The notes beneath the pieces are model-generated. The model had not been told where the DNA came from, searched no databases, and saw only the letters and a list, made by a program, of their open reading frames with translations. Position numbers and translations under genes: made by a program. Shown here piece by piece: positions 54,864-63,825 of a stretch of DNA of 64,000 nt. Source of the DNA: Desulfosoma sp. (GTDB taxonomy: Bacteria; Desulfobacterota; Syntrophobacteria; Syntrophobacterales; DSM-9756). Positions within the stretch are counted from its first letter, which is position 1. Each line of letters starts with the position of its first letter. The stretch is from assembly GCA_037481875.1 (NCBI GenBank), contig JBBFKY010000002.1, positions 229,264-293,263 of the forward strand. The letters run 5' to 3'.

Positions 54864-56570
54864 ATGCGGCACGCACAGCATACCTATTTGATGGTCATCT
54901 GCCTAATGCTTCTTAGTTCTTGCAGCACCATAGGTCTGCGAACGGGACCCACCGTTCCCGGTGACGTGCCCGAACTGCCCAAATCCCAGGCCTATGCGGC
55001 TTATCTGTTAGCCCAATACTATCTTCGGGTCAATGAACCCGAAGAGGCCGTCAAGGCATACCAACAGGCTCTAGCTTTCGATCCTGAAAGCCCTACCATT
55101 CTGACGGACCTGGCTGTTCTGTATGTGCGTCAGGGCAAGGTGCAAGAGGCACTGAAACTGGCGGAAAAAGCGGTGGAAGTCGATCCGAACTACGAAAGTG
55201 CCTTTGTGCTTTTGGGCCGCCTTTACGCCGGTACAGGTCACAATGATAAGGCCATACATGCTTACAGGCGAGTGATCACCCTTAATCCATCCAACCACGA
55301 TGCGTATCTTCTGCTGGGAACTTTGTACGCCCAGGAAAACCGATTTCGTGAAGCCTTAGAAGCCTTGGAGCATCTCAAGACCCTGCTTCCAGACAACCCT
55401 CTGGCGCACTACTACAAGGCAAGGGTTTTTCTGGACATGAAATTTTACGACCAGGCGGAAGCAGCGTACCTGGAAACACTTCAAATCAATCCATTCTTCG
55501 ATCGAGCGATTTTGGACCTCGCTTACATTTACGAGGTGACCGAAAGATTTGATGAAGCCGAAGCCACCTATCTTCGTCTGCTAAGCATCAACCCGGGCCA
55601 TGTCCAAGCGCGCCATCGATTGAGCAATTTGTACATTCGTCAACAGCTTTACGACAAGGCCCTGGAACAGCTTGAAGTGCTGTCTCAACAAAACGCCGAG
55701 GATCTGGAAACTCGGTTGAAGATCGGCATCATTCACCTTCAGCAGCGCAAGTACCAGGAAGCGATTTCCGACTTTCAGGCTCTCTTGAAAGATCGCCCCC
55801 AATACGATCAAGCCCTCTACTACTTGGCCGCTTCCTATGAAGAAAAAGGGGAACGCGCCGATCTGGAACAAGCCGTGGTCAACCTTCGACTCATTCCGGA
55901 AAACAGCCCCTTGTGGGAGCCGGCTCAGATGCGTTTGGCGCTTCTTTTTGCCAAGATGAACGATCACAAATCGGGTATTCAATGCCTGGAAAAGGCTCTT
56001 CGAATAAGACCCCAAGTAGTGGATTTTTATCTTTACCTGGCATACCTCTATGAAGAAACGAAAGATTTCACCAAGGCTTTGGAAACCCTCAATGCTGGTC
56101 TCACCGTAGGAGGAGAAACCGTCGTGCTCCTTTTCCGCAAGGGCATTGTTTTGGACCGCATGGACCGTAAAGACGAAGCCCTGGAAGTCATGCAAAAAGT
56201 TCTCAGTCTGGAACGAGACCATGCGGGTGCCCTCAACTACATCGGCTACACGTATGCAGACAGAGGCGTTCGCCTTGAGGAAGCCAAAGAACTCATTGAA
56301 CGCGCCTTGGAAAAAGAGCCTCAAGACGGTTACATCATGGATAGTCTTGCCTGGGTTCACTACCGCATGGGAAACCATATCAAAGCCCTGGAAGTCATTC
56401 GCAAGGCCTTGGAATTGGTTCCTGACGACCCCATCATTTTGGAACACTATGGAGACATTCTTAAGGCTTTAGGCCGATTGCAGGAAGCACAACAAGCCTA
56501 TGAAAAGTCCCTGGAAAAGGGACATGAAAAGCCTGCTACGATTCAAGAAAAAATACAGCAGATAAAATGA
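54864..56570 (+). CDS. TPR-repeat lipoprotein
   Basis: The ATG at 54864 begins a lipoprotein signal peptide (MVICLMLLSSC lipobox); longer in-frame starts lack a signal. The mature protein (total 568 residues) consists almost entirely of tetratricopeptide repeats, e.g. YAAYLLAQYYLRVNEPEEAV and DAYLLLGTLYAQENRFREA, more than twelve units. It probably anchors in the outer membrane and scaffolds an envelope complex. Its stop overlaps the start of a LolB-like lipoprotein gene (ATGA), so the two likely act together. Confidence 0.93.
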   Translation: MRHAQHTYLMVICLMLLSSCSTIGLRTGPTVPGDVPELPKSQAYAAYLLAQYYLRVNEPEEAVKAYQQALAFDPESPTILTDLAVLYVRQGKVQEALKLAEKAVEVDPNYESAFVLLGRLYAGTGHNDKAIHAYRRVITLNPSNHDAYLLLGTLYAQENRFREALEALEHLKTLLPDNPLAHYYKARVFLDMKFYDQAEAAYLETLQINPFFDRAILDLAYIYEVTERFDEAEATYLRLLSINPGHVQARHRLSNLYIRQQLYDKALEQLEVLSQQNAEDLETRLKIGIIHLQQRKYQEAISDFQALLKDRPQYDQALYYLAASYEEKGERADLEQAVVNLRLIPENSPLWEPAQMRLALLFAKMNDHKSGIQCLEKALRIRPQVVDFYLYLAYLYEETKDFTKALETLNAGLTVGGETVVLLFRKGIVLDRMDRKDEALEVMQKVLSLERDHAGALNYIGYTYADRGVRLEEAKELIERALEKEPQDGYIMDSLAWVHYRMGNHIKALEVIRKALELVPDDPIILEHYGDILKALGRLQEAQQAYEKSLEKGHEKPATIQEKIQQIK

Positions 56571-57370
56571 AATGTGTTGAGCGCTTTCTGCCCGTGGCGA
56601 TCTTTTGCGCCATGTCCCTTTTCATAAGCGCATGCGCGGTGCCTCGCCTTACATCCAAGGACCATCAAGAACCTGTCACGTTCTGGACTCCTGATCAATG
56701 GCGACAGACCATGCTGGAACGCCTTGAGCGTTGGCGTCATTTTCAAGCCGGTTATCAGGCCAAATGGACGGACTCTCTGGAAAGGGTTTGGCGTGCGAAA
56801 ATCCTTGTGACCGCTTCCCTACCGGATCAACTGCGCGTGGAAATTCTGAATACGTGGGGACAAGTTCAAGGGCTTTTTCTTCTTAAGGACTCGTGGGCCA
56901 CGCTTTGGGTGGTGCCGGAAAAAACCGTCTACACTTCAACGCGCCATGAAGCATTGCTGGAAAAACTGGTTGGAATCGCACTCGCCGGCACAGAATTGGC
57001 TCCAGCCCTCCTAGGATTGCCGTCTGAAAAAGTTCTTGAAGGATCCTTACCAAGAAGGCTTCAGGACGGCACGGTGGTTTTGGCTGCCAAGGAATCTCAA
57101 CACCAATGGCGAAGACTCTTAACCCTGTGTTCCGATCAGGAACGGTTATGCGGCATGGACTTTACCGAAGCCGGTACCTCTCTTTCCGTCCTTTTTCGTT
57201 ACGAGGCTCAGGGTAACGACCGCGATATTCCGAGCTCTTTGACCTTTCATGGCCCTACAGGGCTCGTGGAACTGACCCGCACGTTCCTAGATCGGCCGGC
57301 ATCTTTTTCCCCAGAAAACTTTGAACTTCCTCCTTTGGGCCAAACCGTTCAAGTTGTCGAAATACCTTGA
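56567..57370 (+). CDS. Outer-membrane lipoprotein, LolB-like
   Basis: The 267-residue protein starts with a lipoprotein signal peptide (FCAMSLFISAC lipobox). The remainder has beta-strand-rich sequence with LolB-like features (KWTDSLERVWRAKILVTASL, RVEILNTWGQVQGLFLLKD, LWVVPEKTVYTSTRHEALLE). It may receive lipoproteins at the outer membrane or carry other lipids. Similarity is weak, and DUF4292-type proteins are an alternative. It is translationally coupled to the upstream TPR lipoprotein gene. Confidence 0.7.
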   Translation: MKCVERFLPVAIFCAMSLFISACAVPRLTSKDHQEPVTFWTPDQWRQTMLERLERWRHFQAGYQAKWTDSLERVWRAKILVTASLPDQLRVEILNTWGQVQGLFLLKDSWATLWVVPEKTVYTSTRHEALLEKLVGIALAGTELAPALLGLPSEKVLEGSLPRRLQDGTVVLAAKESQHQWRRLLTLCSDQERLCGMDFTEAGTSLSVLFRYEAQGNDRDIPSSLTFHGPTGLVELTRTFLDRPASFSPENFELPPLGQTVQVVEIP

Positions 57371-57452
57371 ACCCGAAAGCCCTCATTAGCTATCGTTTAA
57401 GAAAAAAGGCCGTCGATTTCTCGACAGGCAGAAAAAGCCTGAGGGCGAGACC

Positions 57453-57953
57453 ATGAAAGCTCCAAAACGATTTTTTGTTGATCGCATGCTGGGAAAGGTG
57501 GCAAAATGCTTACGTATCTTAGGCTATGACGCACGCTACGGCTCCATTGAAAACGCCTCTCAGATCCAAGCCTTGCGCGACGAAGGAATCGTTATTGTCA
57601 CAGGCAACACGCGCTGGCGGCATATTCCTGGTGTTTTTTTCTGCGAGGCGACTCGGCCTGAAGAACAGTTTCGCAAATTGGCTCAGGCCGGACTGATTCA
57701 GCCAAAAGAGACGGACCCTTTCAGTCGATGCATACGGTGCAACAGTGTTCTGGAGGATGTGGCAAAGGAAGAGGTGGCGCTATGTGTGCCGGAATATATT
57801 TATGCCACGGCGCCTTCCTTCAGTCGATGCCCTTCCTGCAAGCGCGTGTACTGGGCCGGGTCCCATTTGGCCAGAATGGCGGAGTGGTTTCGACGAATCA
57901 TGGATTGGAATTTAGAGGATGCGGGTGAAAGGAGGAACGGATGGGCGGAGTGA
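57453..57953 (+). CDS. Mut7-C RNase-domain protein
   Basis: The 166-residue protein has the Mut7-C signature at its N-terminus (KRFFVDRMLGKVAKCLRILG, VTGNTRW) and a zinc ribbon made of CIRC and CPSC pairs. The family has a PIN-like RNase fold and occurs widely in archaea and bacteria; activity is not established for this protein. It overlaps the following small gene by 13 bases. Confidence 0.9.
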   Translation: MKAPKRFFVDRMLGKVAKCLRILGYDARYGSIENASQIQALRDEGIVIVTGNTRWRHIPGVFFCEATRPEEQFRKLAQAGLIQPKETDPFSRCIRCNSVLEDVAKEEVALCVPEYIYATAPSFSRCPSCKRVYWAGSHLARMAEWFRRIMDWNLEDAGERRNGWAE

Positions 57954-58342
57954 TTCAAAGCGTCATTTCCATACTGACCAAAATGGGCTATTGGGTTTTG
58001 GAGTACGGGACCATCGTGTATTTATGGAAAATGAAGCTGTTGAAGACCCAAATGAAGCGGTTTGCGGTGAACAAGAGCCGAAAAAACCTTACCAAAGCTT
58101 ACAGTGGATTGGGTTCCGTGGTTTATGCCATGCTTAAGGAAGGGCAGGAGTCCTTGATATCGGATCCCGCTGTGATGACCCAAATGCGACACGTAGACGA
58201 GGCCGAAGCCCAGGTGAAAAAAATTGACGAAGAGATTCAAGAGATCTGCAACGAGTATGAAGCTAAAAAACGGGCCGTTCGCGAAAGCTATGCGGCGAAA
58301 AGAAATCAGGTGGGAACGGTCGGCGAAGGGGAGAATGACTGA
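57941..58342 (+). CDS. Hypothetical protein with N-terminal hydrophobic segment and coiled coil
   Basis: An excellent ribosome-binding site (AAAGGAGG) precedes the ATG, inside the end of the Mut7-C gene. The 133-residue protein has a hydrophobic N-terminus (GVIQSVISILTKMGYWVLEY) that could be a membrane segment, then a basic stretch, and a charged helix likely to form a coiled coil (EAEAQVKKIDEEIQEICNEY). I do not recognise a family. A strong terminator follows, so it is the last gene of this operon. Confidence 0.75.
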   Translation: MGGVIQSVISILTKMGYWVLEYGTIVYLWKMKLLKTQMKRFAVNKSRKNLTKAYSGLGSVVYAMLKEGQESLISDPAVMTQMRHVDEAEAQVKKIDEEIQEICNEYEAKKRAVRESYAAKRNQVGTVGEGEND

Positions 58343-58380
58343 GGCCTTGACGATGGTCTTCATGGATAGGCTTAGAAAGA

Positions 58381-58406
58381 GGACGCGCCGGAGCGCGTCC
58401 TTTTTT
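58381..58406 (+). terminator. Intrinsic terminator
   Basis: GGACGCGC/GCGCGTCC with a CGGA loop is followed by TTTTTTC. It closes the operon that begins with the TPR lipoprotein. Confidence 0.92.
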
Positions 58407-58410
58407 CTTT

Positions 58411-58911
58411 TCACCCGCCGCAGTCAGTGGAATCTCCTTGAATTTTTGCTAAAGCATGAGGCAACGCAGGAAGCAAGACCTCCAGGTTTTCAAGGCATCC
58501 CTTGAGGCTACCAGGTAAATTGATGATCAGGCTTTGACCTCGAATGCCGACGACGGCACGAGAGAGCATGGCGTTCGGCGTCTTTTTAAGGCTTTCCAGG
58601 CGCATGACTTCCGCCATGCCTGGAACAAGCCGGTCACAAACAGCGGCGGTCGCTTCGGGCGTGACATCCCTTGGGGAAACGCCGGTGCCGCCTGTGGTGA
58701 CAACAAGAGCTGCCCCATGGTGTTCCACGGCTTCCAAAAGGGCACGCTGAATGGCGGCGGACTCGTCCGCTACCACAGTGCGCCACACTCCGATAAAACC
58801 TTCTAAATGCAACCGTTGCCAGAGCTGCGCCCCTGCAAGATCTTCGCGTTCTCCGCGACTTCCCTTGTCACTGACTGTGATGACAGCCATGGTTTTTCGA
58901 AAAGAGGACAC
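58411..58911 (-). CDS. MoaB/Mog-family molybdenum cofactor protein
   Basis: A GTG at 58911 with AGGAGGG 7 bases upstream is chosen over an ATG at 58890 that lacks a site. The 166-residue protein has the family motifs VITVSDKGSRGEREDLAG, TTGGTGVSPRDVTPEAT and INLPGSLKGCLENL. Members adenylylate molybdopterin before Mo or W insertion. It is relevant to any Mo/W enzyme in this organism, but no other cofactor gene is adjacent. Confidence 0.94.
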   Translation of the reverse strand: MSSFRKTMAVITVSDKGSRGEREDLAGAQLWQRLHLEGFIGVWRTVVADESAAIQRALLEAVEHHGAALVVTTGGTGVSPRDVTPEATAAVCDRLVPGMAEVMRLESLKKTPNAMLSRAVVGIRGQSLIINLPGSLKGCLENLEVLLPALPHALAKIQGDSTDCGG

Positions 58912-58935
58912 GTTTAAGCCCTCCTTTTTATGTTT

Positions 58936-59394
58936 TCACTTTTGGGCTCGTTGCAACTGGCGTTGAGCCGCTTGAGCAATCACACTGGAAATCGACTTGC
59001 TCTTGGCAAGAATTTTCAAATCCTGAGGGATGAGTGTGGAAACCATTTTGAGGGCGATACCTACAGGGGTTTTGGGGTTTTTTACCAAAGCCAAGCGCAC
59101 GGGGTAGAGTTTGGACCATTCTCGATTTTCGGCGATCTTGCGCAAGACCTCGTCACTGATATTTCTGGAATTGGCAAACCCCACCACTTCCGACTGTGTG
59201 ACTTTGGGGTTGTCCAAGACGGCCAACTGCACCACACGGTTAGGGTCCTGAATGAGAAGGGTCCGTGCTTCCTTGTTGCCAACAAGAGCCATTTTGATGC
59301 GTTCAGAAACGGTCATGTTCTGGATCTTCATGGCCAGGGGAAGTCGGTCCCTTTCGCGGGTTTCCCGTGACGCTGTCTTCGACTCCTCTGTCAT
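58936..59394 (-). CDS. Hypothetical helical-repeat protein
   Basis: The ATG at 59394 has GGAGAAG upstream. The 152-residue basic protein has repeated short helices of leucine-rich-variant type (NPKVTQSEVVGFANSRNISD, IAENREWSKLYPVRLALVKN, TPVGIALKMVSTLIPQDLK). Similar proteins are common as uncharacterised neighbours in Desulfobacterota, but I cannot name the family. It is upstream of the Mog-family gene on the same strand (24-base gap) and probably co-transcribed. Confidence 0.78.
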   Translation of the reverse strand: MTEESKTASRETRERDRLPLAMKIQNMTVSERIKMALVGNKEARTLLIQDPNRVVQLAVLDNPKVTQSEVVGFANSRNISDEVLRKIAENREWSKLYPVRLALVKNPKTPVGIALKMVSTLIPQDLKILAKSKSISSVIAQAAQRQLQRAQK

Positions 59395-59535
59395 GCATCT
59401 TCTCCATCGTAAGTCTGAAAGTCTTCCTCAAACCTTCTTGACGTTTCACAAGACCCGCGAACAGCTACACGCGCCTGCATGGGGTATTTATACGGAACTT
59501 TGCGGATAAGGAAAAGGCGTCTTGGGTGCAAAGCG

Positions 59536-59571
59536 GAAAAGAAAAGCGGAACCCGCACCTGGGTTCCGCTT
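59536..59571 (-). terminator. Intrinsic terminator of the EF-G-like gene
   Basis: On the minus strand AAGCGGAACCC/GGGTTCCGCTT (59544-59571) forms an 11-base stem followed by TTCTTTTCC, about 80 bases after the stop. Confidence 0.75.
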
Positions 59572-59652
59572 AGCATTTCAAAAGGAGGATTCACGCTTCC
59601 TTGGCGCCACGAAACGCTTCGAAAAAACCAGGGAAACGACGCAGCAAACTCA

Positions 59653-61740
59653 TTAACCCTTTTCCGCTTTTTCCGCTTTTGCCGCTTCGATGATCTTTTC
59701 TTGAAGTTGAGCCGGCACTTCTTCGTAGTGTGAAAATTTCATGGAAAACATGCCTCGGCCCGCCGTCATGGATCTCAGATCCGGCGCGTATTTCAGCACT
59801 TCCGCTAAAGGCACTTGGGCTCGCACAATCTGCTTGTTCCCCTGACTGTCCATTCCCAGGACCTTCCCGCGCCGGGAATTGAGATCTCCGATGACATCCC
59901 CGAGACAATCGTCTGGAATGATCACTTCCAAATGTACGATTGGTTCCAGCAAAGTGGGCTTGGCGTCCGCCACAGCCTTCTTAAAGGCCATGGACCCGGC
60001 GATCTTAAAGGCCATTTCCGACGAATCCACGGCGTGGTAAGACCCATCGACAAGATCCACCTTGAAGTCGACCACGGGATACCCTGCCACAACACCTTCC
60101 TGAGCGGCTTCCACAATACCTTTTTCCACGGCCGGAATGTACTGTCTGGGGATCACACCCCCCACGATCTTGTCCACGAACTGAAAGCCTTCTCCTCTGG
60201 GCAAGGGTTCCATTTCGATCCAGCAGTCTCCGTACTGGCCACGTCCTCCGGTTTGTTTCTTATATTTGCCTTGCACCCGGGCTTTCCCTTTAATGGTTTC
60301 TTTGTAGGGCACTTTAGGAAGACGCAGGTTGACCTCGACGCCAAATTTACGTTTGAGCTTGTCGATGGTGGCTTCGATGTGGATTTCACCCATGCCCGAA
60401 AGGATCATTTCCTTGGTCTCATCATTGCGTTCCAGCTTGAGCGCCAGGTCTTCTTCCATAAGCCGGGCCAGCGAACTGAAAATCTTCTCTTCATCCCCTT
60501 TGCTCTTGGGTTCGATGGCCAAAGAATAAACGGCAGCGGGTAGTTCGGGGAAAGGAAACACAACGGGATTCTTTTCGTCACAAAGAGTATCTCCCGTAGT
60601 GGTTTCCTTGAGTTTAGCAACGGCCACAATGTCGCCGGGGCCCGCTTCCTGAATCCCTTCCTGCGCCTTTCCTTTGATGCGCAGTAACTGCCCGTAACGT
60701 TCCTTGGATTTTTTCGTGCTGTTATAAACGGTGGCATCGGGCTTCATGGTTCCGGAAAAGATGCGTAGCACGGAAAGACGTCCGGCATAAGGATCGCTGA
60801 TGGTCTTGATAACCAAGCCTGCAAAGGGCGCCGTAGGGTCGGGTTCTCGTACCACTTCGCTGCCGCCATCCAGGGACTTACCCTTCTTGGCTCCTCGATC
60901 CAAAGGGGACGGAAAACAGTCCACGATAATGTCCAGCACCTGCGCCGTGCCCACATTGCCGACGCCGGAACCGCAGGCGATAGGGATCAAACGCCCGGCG
61001 ATGACAGCCCCACGTAATCCTCCGATGATTTCTTCCTGAGTCAATTCCTGGCCTTCCAGATACTTTTCCAAAAGAGCGTCGTTGGCTTCGCAGACGTTTT
61101 CCACAAGCATTTCTTTGTACTGAGCCGCCAATTCCAGAACATCCGAAGGCGCCTCCTTGATTTCAAATTTGCCAGTGTCACCCTGGTTGTATATAAAGGC
61201 TTTGCCTGTAAGGACGTCTGCTACCCCCTGAAAGTTCTCCGCGCTGCCGATAGGCACGGTCAAGGGCACACATCGAGAACCTAATTGATGCCGAATGTTT
61301 TCCACCGTCTTTACAAAATCGGCCCGTTCTCGGTCCATCTTGCTCACAAAGATCATACGCGGCAAATGCAACTCTTCTGCAAATTCCCAGACCTTTTCCG
61401 TCTGGACCTTGACACCGTCGATGGCATCCACGACCACCAGAGCCGCATCCGCCCCTTGCAGGGAACTCTTTGTTTCTGCAATGAAGTTGAAATCACCCGG
61501 AGTGTCGATGACGGTGCAGGAATGCTTTTTCCATGGAAAGGTATTGAAGGCCGTGCTGATGGTGATCTTACGGCTCACCTCTTCCGGCTCAAAATCCATG
61601 ACCGAAGTGTTGTCATCCACTTTGCCCAAGCGTGTGGTCACACCCGCCGTAAAGAGCATAGCCTCCGCCAAGGAGGTCTTGCCCGCTCCCCCATGGGAAA
61701 TAATGGCAAACGTTCGAACCTTGCCGACAGATTCGCTCAT
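59653..61740 (-). CDS. Elongation factor G-like GTPase (EF-G paralogue)
   Basis: The 695-residue protein has the EF-G domain order: GTPase with G1 SHGGAGKTS, G3 DTPGDFNF, G4 VSKMD, a domain II, and the domain IV-V region (QTGGRGQYGDCWIEMEP, GRGMFSMKFSHYEEVP). Canonical EF-G has AHIDAGKTT, DTPGHVDF with catalytic His, and NKMD. Here the G3 His is Asp and the G4 Asn is Ser, as in EF-G-like paralogues. It may lack normal ribosome-stimulated GTPase chemistry or serve a different step such as recycling or stress. A canonical fusA should exist elsewhere in the genome. It is monocistronic with its own terminator. Confidence 0.88.
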   Translation of the reverse strand: MSESVGKVRTFAIISHGGAGKTSLAEAMLFTAGVTTRLGKVDDNTSVMDFEPEEVSRKITISTAFNTFPWKKHSCTVIDTPGDFNFIAETKSSLQGADAALVVVDAIDGVKVQTEKVWEFAEELHLPRMIFVSKMDRERADFVKTVENIRHQLGSRCVPLTVPIGSAENFQGVADVLTGKAFIYNQGDTGKFEIKEAPSDVLELAAQYKEMLVENVCEANDALLEKYLEGQELTQEEIIGGLRGAVIAGRLIPIACGSGVGNVGTAQVLDIIVDCFPSPLDRGAKKGKSLDGGSEVVREPDPTAPFAGLVIKTISDPYAGRLSVLRIFSGTMKPDATVYNSTKKSKERYGQLLRIKGKAQEGIQEAGPGDIVAVAKLKETTTGDTLCDEKNPVVFPFPELPAAVYSLAIEPKSKGDEEKIFSSLARLMEEDLALKLERNDETKEMILSGMGEIHIEATIDKLKRKFGVEVNLRLPKVPYKETIKGKARVQGKYKKQTGGRGQYGDCWIEMEPLPRGEGFQFVDKIVGGVIPRQYIPAVEKGIVEAAQEGVVAGYPVVDFKVDLVDGSYHAVDSSEMAFKIAGSMAFKKAVADAKPTLLEPIVHLEVIIPDDCLGDVIGDLNSRRGKVLGMDSQGNKQIVRAQVPLAEVLKYAPDLRSMTAGRGMFSMKFSHYEEVPAQLQEKIIEAAKAEKAEKG

Positions 61741-62082
61741 GTGTCATTCCTTTCTGCGCCTGTGCCCCGTAATCTGGAGCCATGTCTTCGATGCTTTTCG
61801 AAAACCATAAAACGGCGTATCACCGGCCGAATCCGAACCGTTGCGGTGTTTGTGGCGAAAACGGTCAGTGTCGCCGCGGACTTTACGAGGAAAAGCACAA
61901 GTGACGTACATAGATGAAGCCCGGCTGAAAAGTCAAGAACAATCCCGAGTTGGCATGGGAAAGAGTCAAGGCGGGGTTTTTCTACGGCCAAGCAAGAAAA
62001 GTCTTTCTCTTGAGAGAGTTTTCTGATTTTTTATAGTTTTTCGACGGTGCAATCTTTTCCGGGCCAATGCAGGAGCGTTTCC
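61741..62082. other. Divergent promoter region of the EF-G-like and xer genes
   Basis: About 340 bases without a gene. A good plus-strand promoter lies at 62010-62037. On the minus strand TTGACT (61931-61936) and TATGTA (61907-61912) form a weak 18-base-spaced candidate for the EF-G gene. Confidence 0.5.
62010..62037 (+). promoter_or_regulatory. Candidate sigma-70 promoter of the xer gene
   Basis: TTGAGA and TATAGT, each 5 of 6 matches, are separated by 16 bases in an AT-rich stretch, 45 bases before the ATG. Confidence 0.6.
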
Positions 62083-63066
62083 ATGAGTAAGCCATCGGCG
62101 TCTCTGCTCCAACGGGTCTTTGAGGACCTTGAGGGGCCGGCGGTTTCGGCGCTTAATAATTTTCTGGAATTTCTTGCGTCCCAAAGGGCTTTGAGCCAGG
62201 CTACGGTAAAAAGTTATGGAGCCGACCTGGCCCAGTGGTTTCTTTATCTCGGAAAACTTCTGGGGCGGTCGCGTCTTGAGATGGAAGACCTCTCCGAAAC
62301 GAACTTACGCCGCTTTGTTTTTCACAGGCATCCACGTCTCGCCAAGAGCAGTCAGGCGCGTTCCCTGGCAACATACCGATCCTTTTTTCGATTTTTGACA
62401 GAAAGGTATGAACTGACATCCAATCCCGTTCGATCCCTGCGTTCTCCTAAAGTAAATGTCACGCTCCCGTCCTTTCTTGATGTGGATGATATGGTCGGTT
62501 TCCTTAACGACTTGCAAAAAAAAGCCCAAGCCCCCTCCGCCCCTTGGACCAGAGTGCGAGATTGGGCTCTTTTTGAAACGCTTTACTCCACCGGGCTGCG
62601 TGTTGGAGAACTGGTTCGACTCAACCGCGACCATGTGGACATGCAGGAGGGTTTGGTGCGTACATTGGGCAAAGGATCCAAGGAACGCATTGTGCCCATA
62701 GGGTCCAAAGCGTTGCAAGCCATCGGCAGCTACTTCAAAGCCTTTTACAACCAGTGGCGTGGGCCGTACGATGCGAAAGCCTTGTTTCTCAACGTTCGAG
62801 GAACTCGGTTGTCGGATCGTTCCGTGCGTCGTCTTCTGACGGAAAGACTTCGGGATGCCGGCCAATGGCGCCCTTTAAGCCCCCATGGTATTCGCCATAG
62901 TTTTGCCACGCACCTTTTAAGTTCCGGGGCGGATCTCAGAAGTATTCAGGAAATGCTGGGGCACGCCGGTCTTTCCACCACGCAGAGATATACTAAGGTC
63001 GATCTGGACCATTTAATGAGTGTTTATGACGCGGCACATCCTCGAAGCCGCAAAGAAACACCTTAG
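62083..63066 (+). CDS. xerC: Tyrosine recombinase XerC/XerD
   Basis: The ATG at 62083 follows AGGAG; an earlier in-frame start lacks a site. The 327-residue protein has a SAM-like N-terminal core-binding domain and the catalytic residues R in STGLRVGEL (about 172), H-x-x-R in HGIRHSF (about 268), H in LGHAGLSTTQ and Tyr in QRYTKVD (about 302). It resolves chromosome dimers at dif. The hslV-hslU genes follow, an arrangement common in Gram-negative and Bacillus genomes, which supports XerC rather than a phage integrase. C versus D cannot be settled from sequence alone. Confidence 0.93.
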   Translation: MSKPSASLLQRVFEDLEGPAVSALNNFLEFLASQRALSQATVKSYGADLAQWFLYLGKLLGRSRLEMEDLSETNLRRFVFHRHPRLAKSSQARSLATYRSFFRFLTERYELTSNPVRSLRSPKVNVTLPSFLDVDDMVGFLNDLQKKAQAPSAPWTRVRDWALFETLYSTGLRVGELVRLNRDHVDMQEGLVRTLGKGSKERIVPIGSKALQAIGSYFKAFYNQWRGPYDAKALFLNVRGTRLSDRSVRRLLTERLRDAGQWRPLSPHGIRHSFATHLLSSGADLRSIQEMLGHAGLSTTQRYTKVDLDHLMSVYDAAHPRSRKETP

Positions 63067-63111
63067 GAGGCCGGCCGGGAACGAAAAAGACCCTGCATCG
63101 AAGGCTCTAGT

Positions 63112-63138
63112 TAGGGGCAAGGCGCCGCCTCGCCTCTA
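63112..63138. repeat. Dispersed palindrome copy between xer and hslV
   Basis: TAGGGGCAAGGCG and CGCCTCGCCTCTA, an imperfect copy with two mismatches, lie in the 190-base gap between the genes. Confidence 0.6.
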
Positions 63139-63257
63139 CGCGAATGTTTCATGGAAGGCGGCCTTCGACCGCTTACGATGCAGGCGGCACGGTCGCGATC
63201 CCAGAAAGAAATCTTTCTCGAACAAGGCCTTGGCCCCTGATGCCGGAAAGGAGATGC

Positions 63258-63821
63258 ATGACTCCACAACCCTCATCGCACACTCCATGGGCTCGATGCC
63301 ATGGAACGACCATCCTGGCCATTCATCGAGACCATCACGTGGTTATGGCCGGAGATGGCCAGGTTACCTTTGGTGACACGGTCATGAAGCAACAGGCTCG
63401 TAAAGTGCGAAAAATGTACCATGATCAGATTTTGGCCGGGTTTGCCGGCGCGACCGCTGATGCCTTTACGCTTTTTGAGCGGCTGGAAACCAAACTCGAG
63501 CAATACAACGGTAATCTCAAAAGGGCCGCCGTGGAACTAGCCAAGGATTGGCGAATGGATCGTGCGCTGCGACGTCTGGAAGCACTCCTTGTCGCGGCGG
63601 ATCACACGCAATGCCTGATTTTGAGCGGCACAGGCGATGTCATCGAACCTGATGACGGCTTGGCGGCCGTGGGTTCGGGAGGGCCCTATGCCCTCGCGGC
63701 GGCTCGAGCCCTTCTTCTGCACACGGATCTTCCCTTACGTGCGATCGTCGAAGAGGCTATGAAGATCGCCGCTCGGTTATGTATTTACACCAATGAAAAC
63801 TTTACCATAGAGGAGTTGTGA
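63258..63821 (+). CDS. hslV: HslV (ClpQ) protease subunit
   Basis: The ATG at 63258 has AAAGGAG five bases upstream. The 187-residue protein has the threonine-protease core of Hsl[55 protein letters not shown], and the C-terminal [13 protein letters not shown]. The active Thr should be Thr17 (after HG), so there is a 16-residue propeptide ([16 protein letters not shown]), longer than the single Met of Escherichia coli. It partners the HslU encoded 4 bases downstream. Confidence 0.95.
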   Translation: MTPQPSSHTPWARCHGTTILAIHRDHHVVMAGDGQVTFGDTVMKQQARKVRKMYHDQILAGFAGATADAFTLFERLETKLEQYNGNLKRAAVELAKDWRMDRALRRLEALLVAADHTQCLILSGTGDVIEPDDGLAAVGSGGPYALAAARALLLHTDLPLRAIVEEAMKIAARLCIYTNENFTIEEL

Positions 63822-63825
63822 CACC

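Noticed and set aside
62083-63066. Phage or integron integrase
   Set aside because: Length, sequence and the following hslV-hslU genes fit housekeeping XerC/D; there are no other phage genes or attachment repeats.
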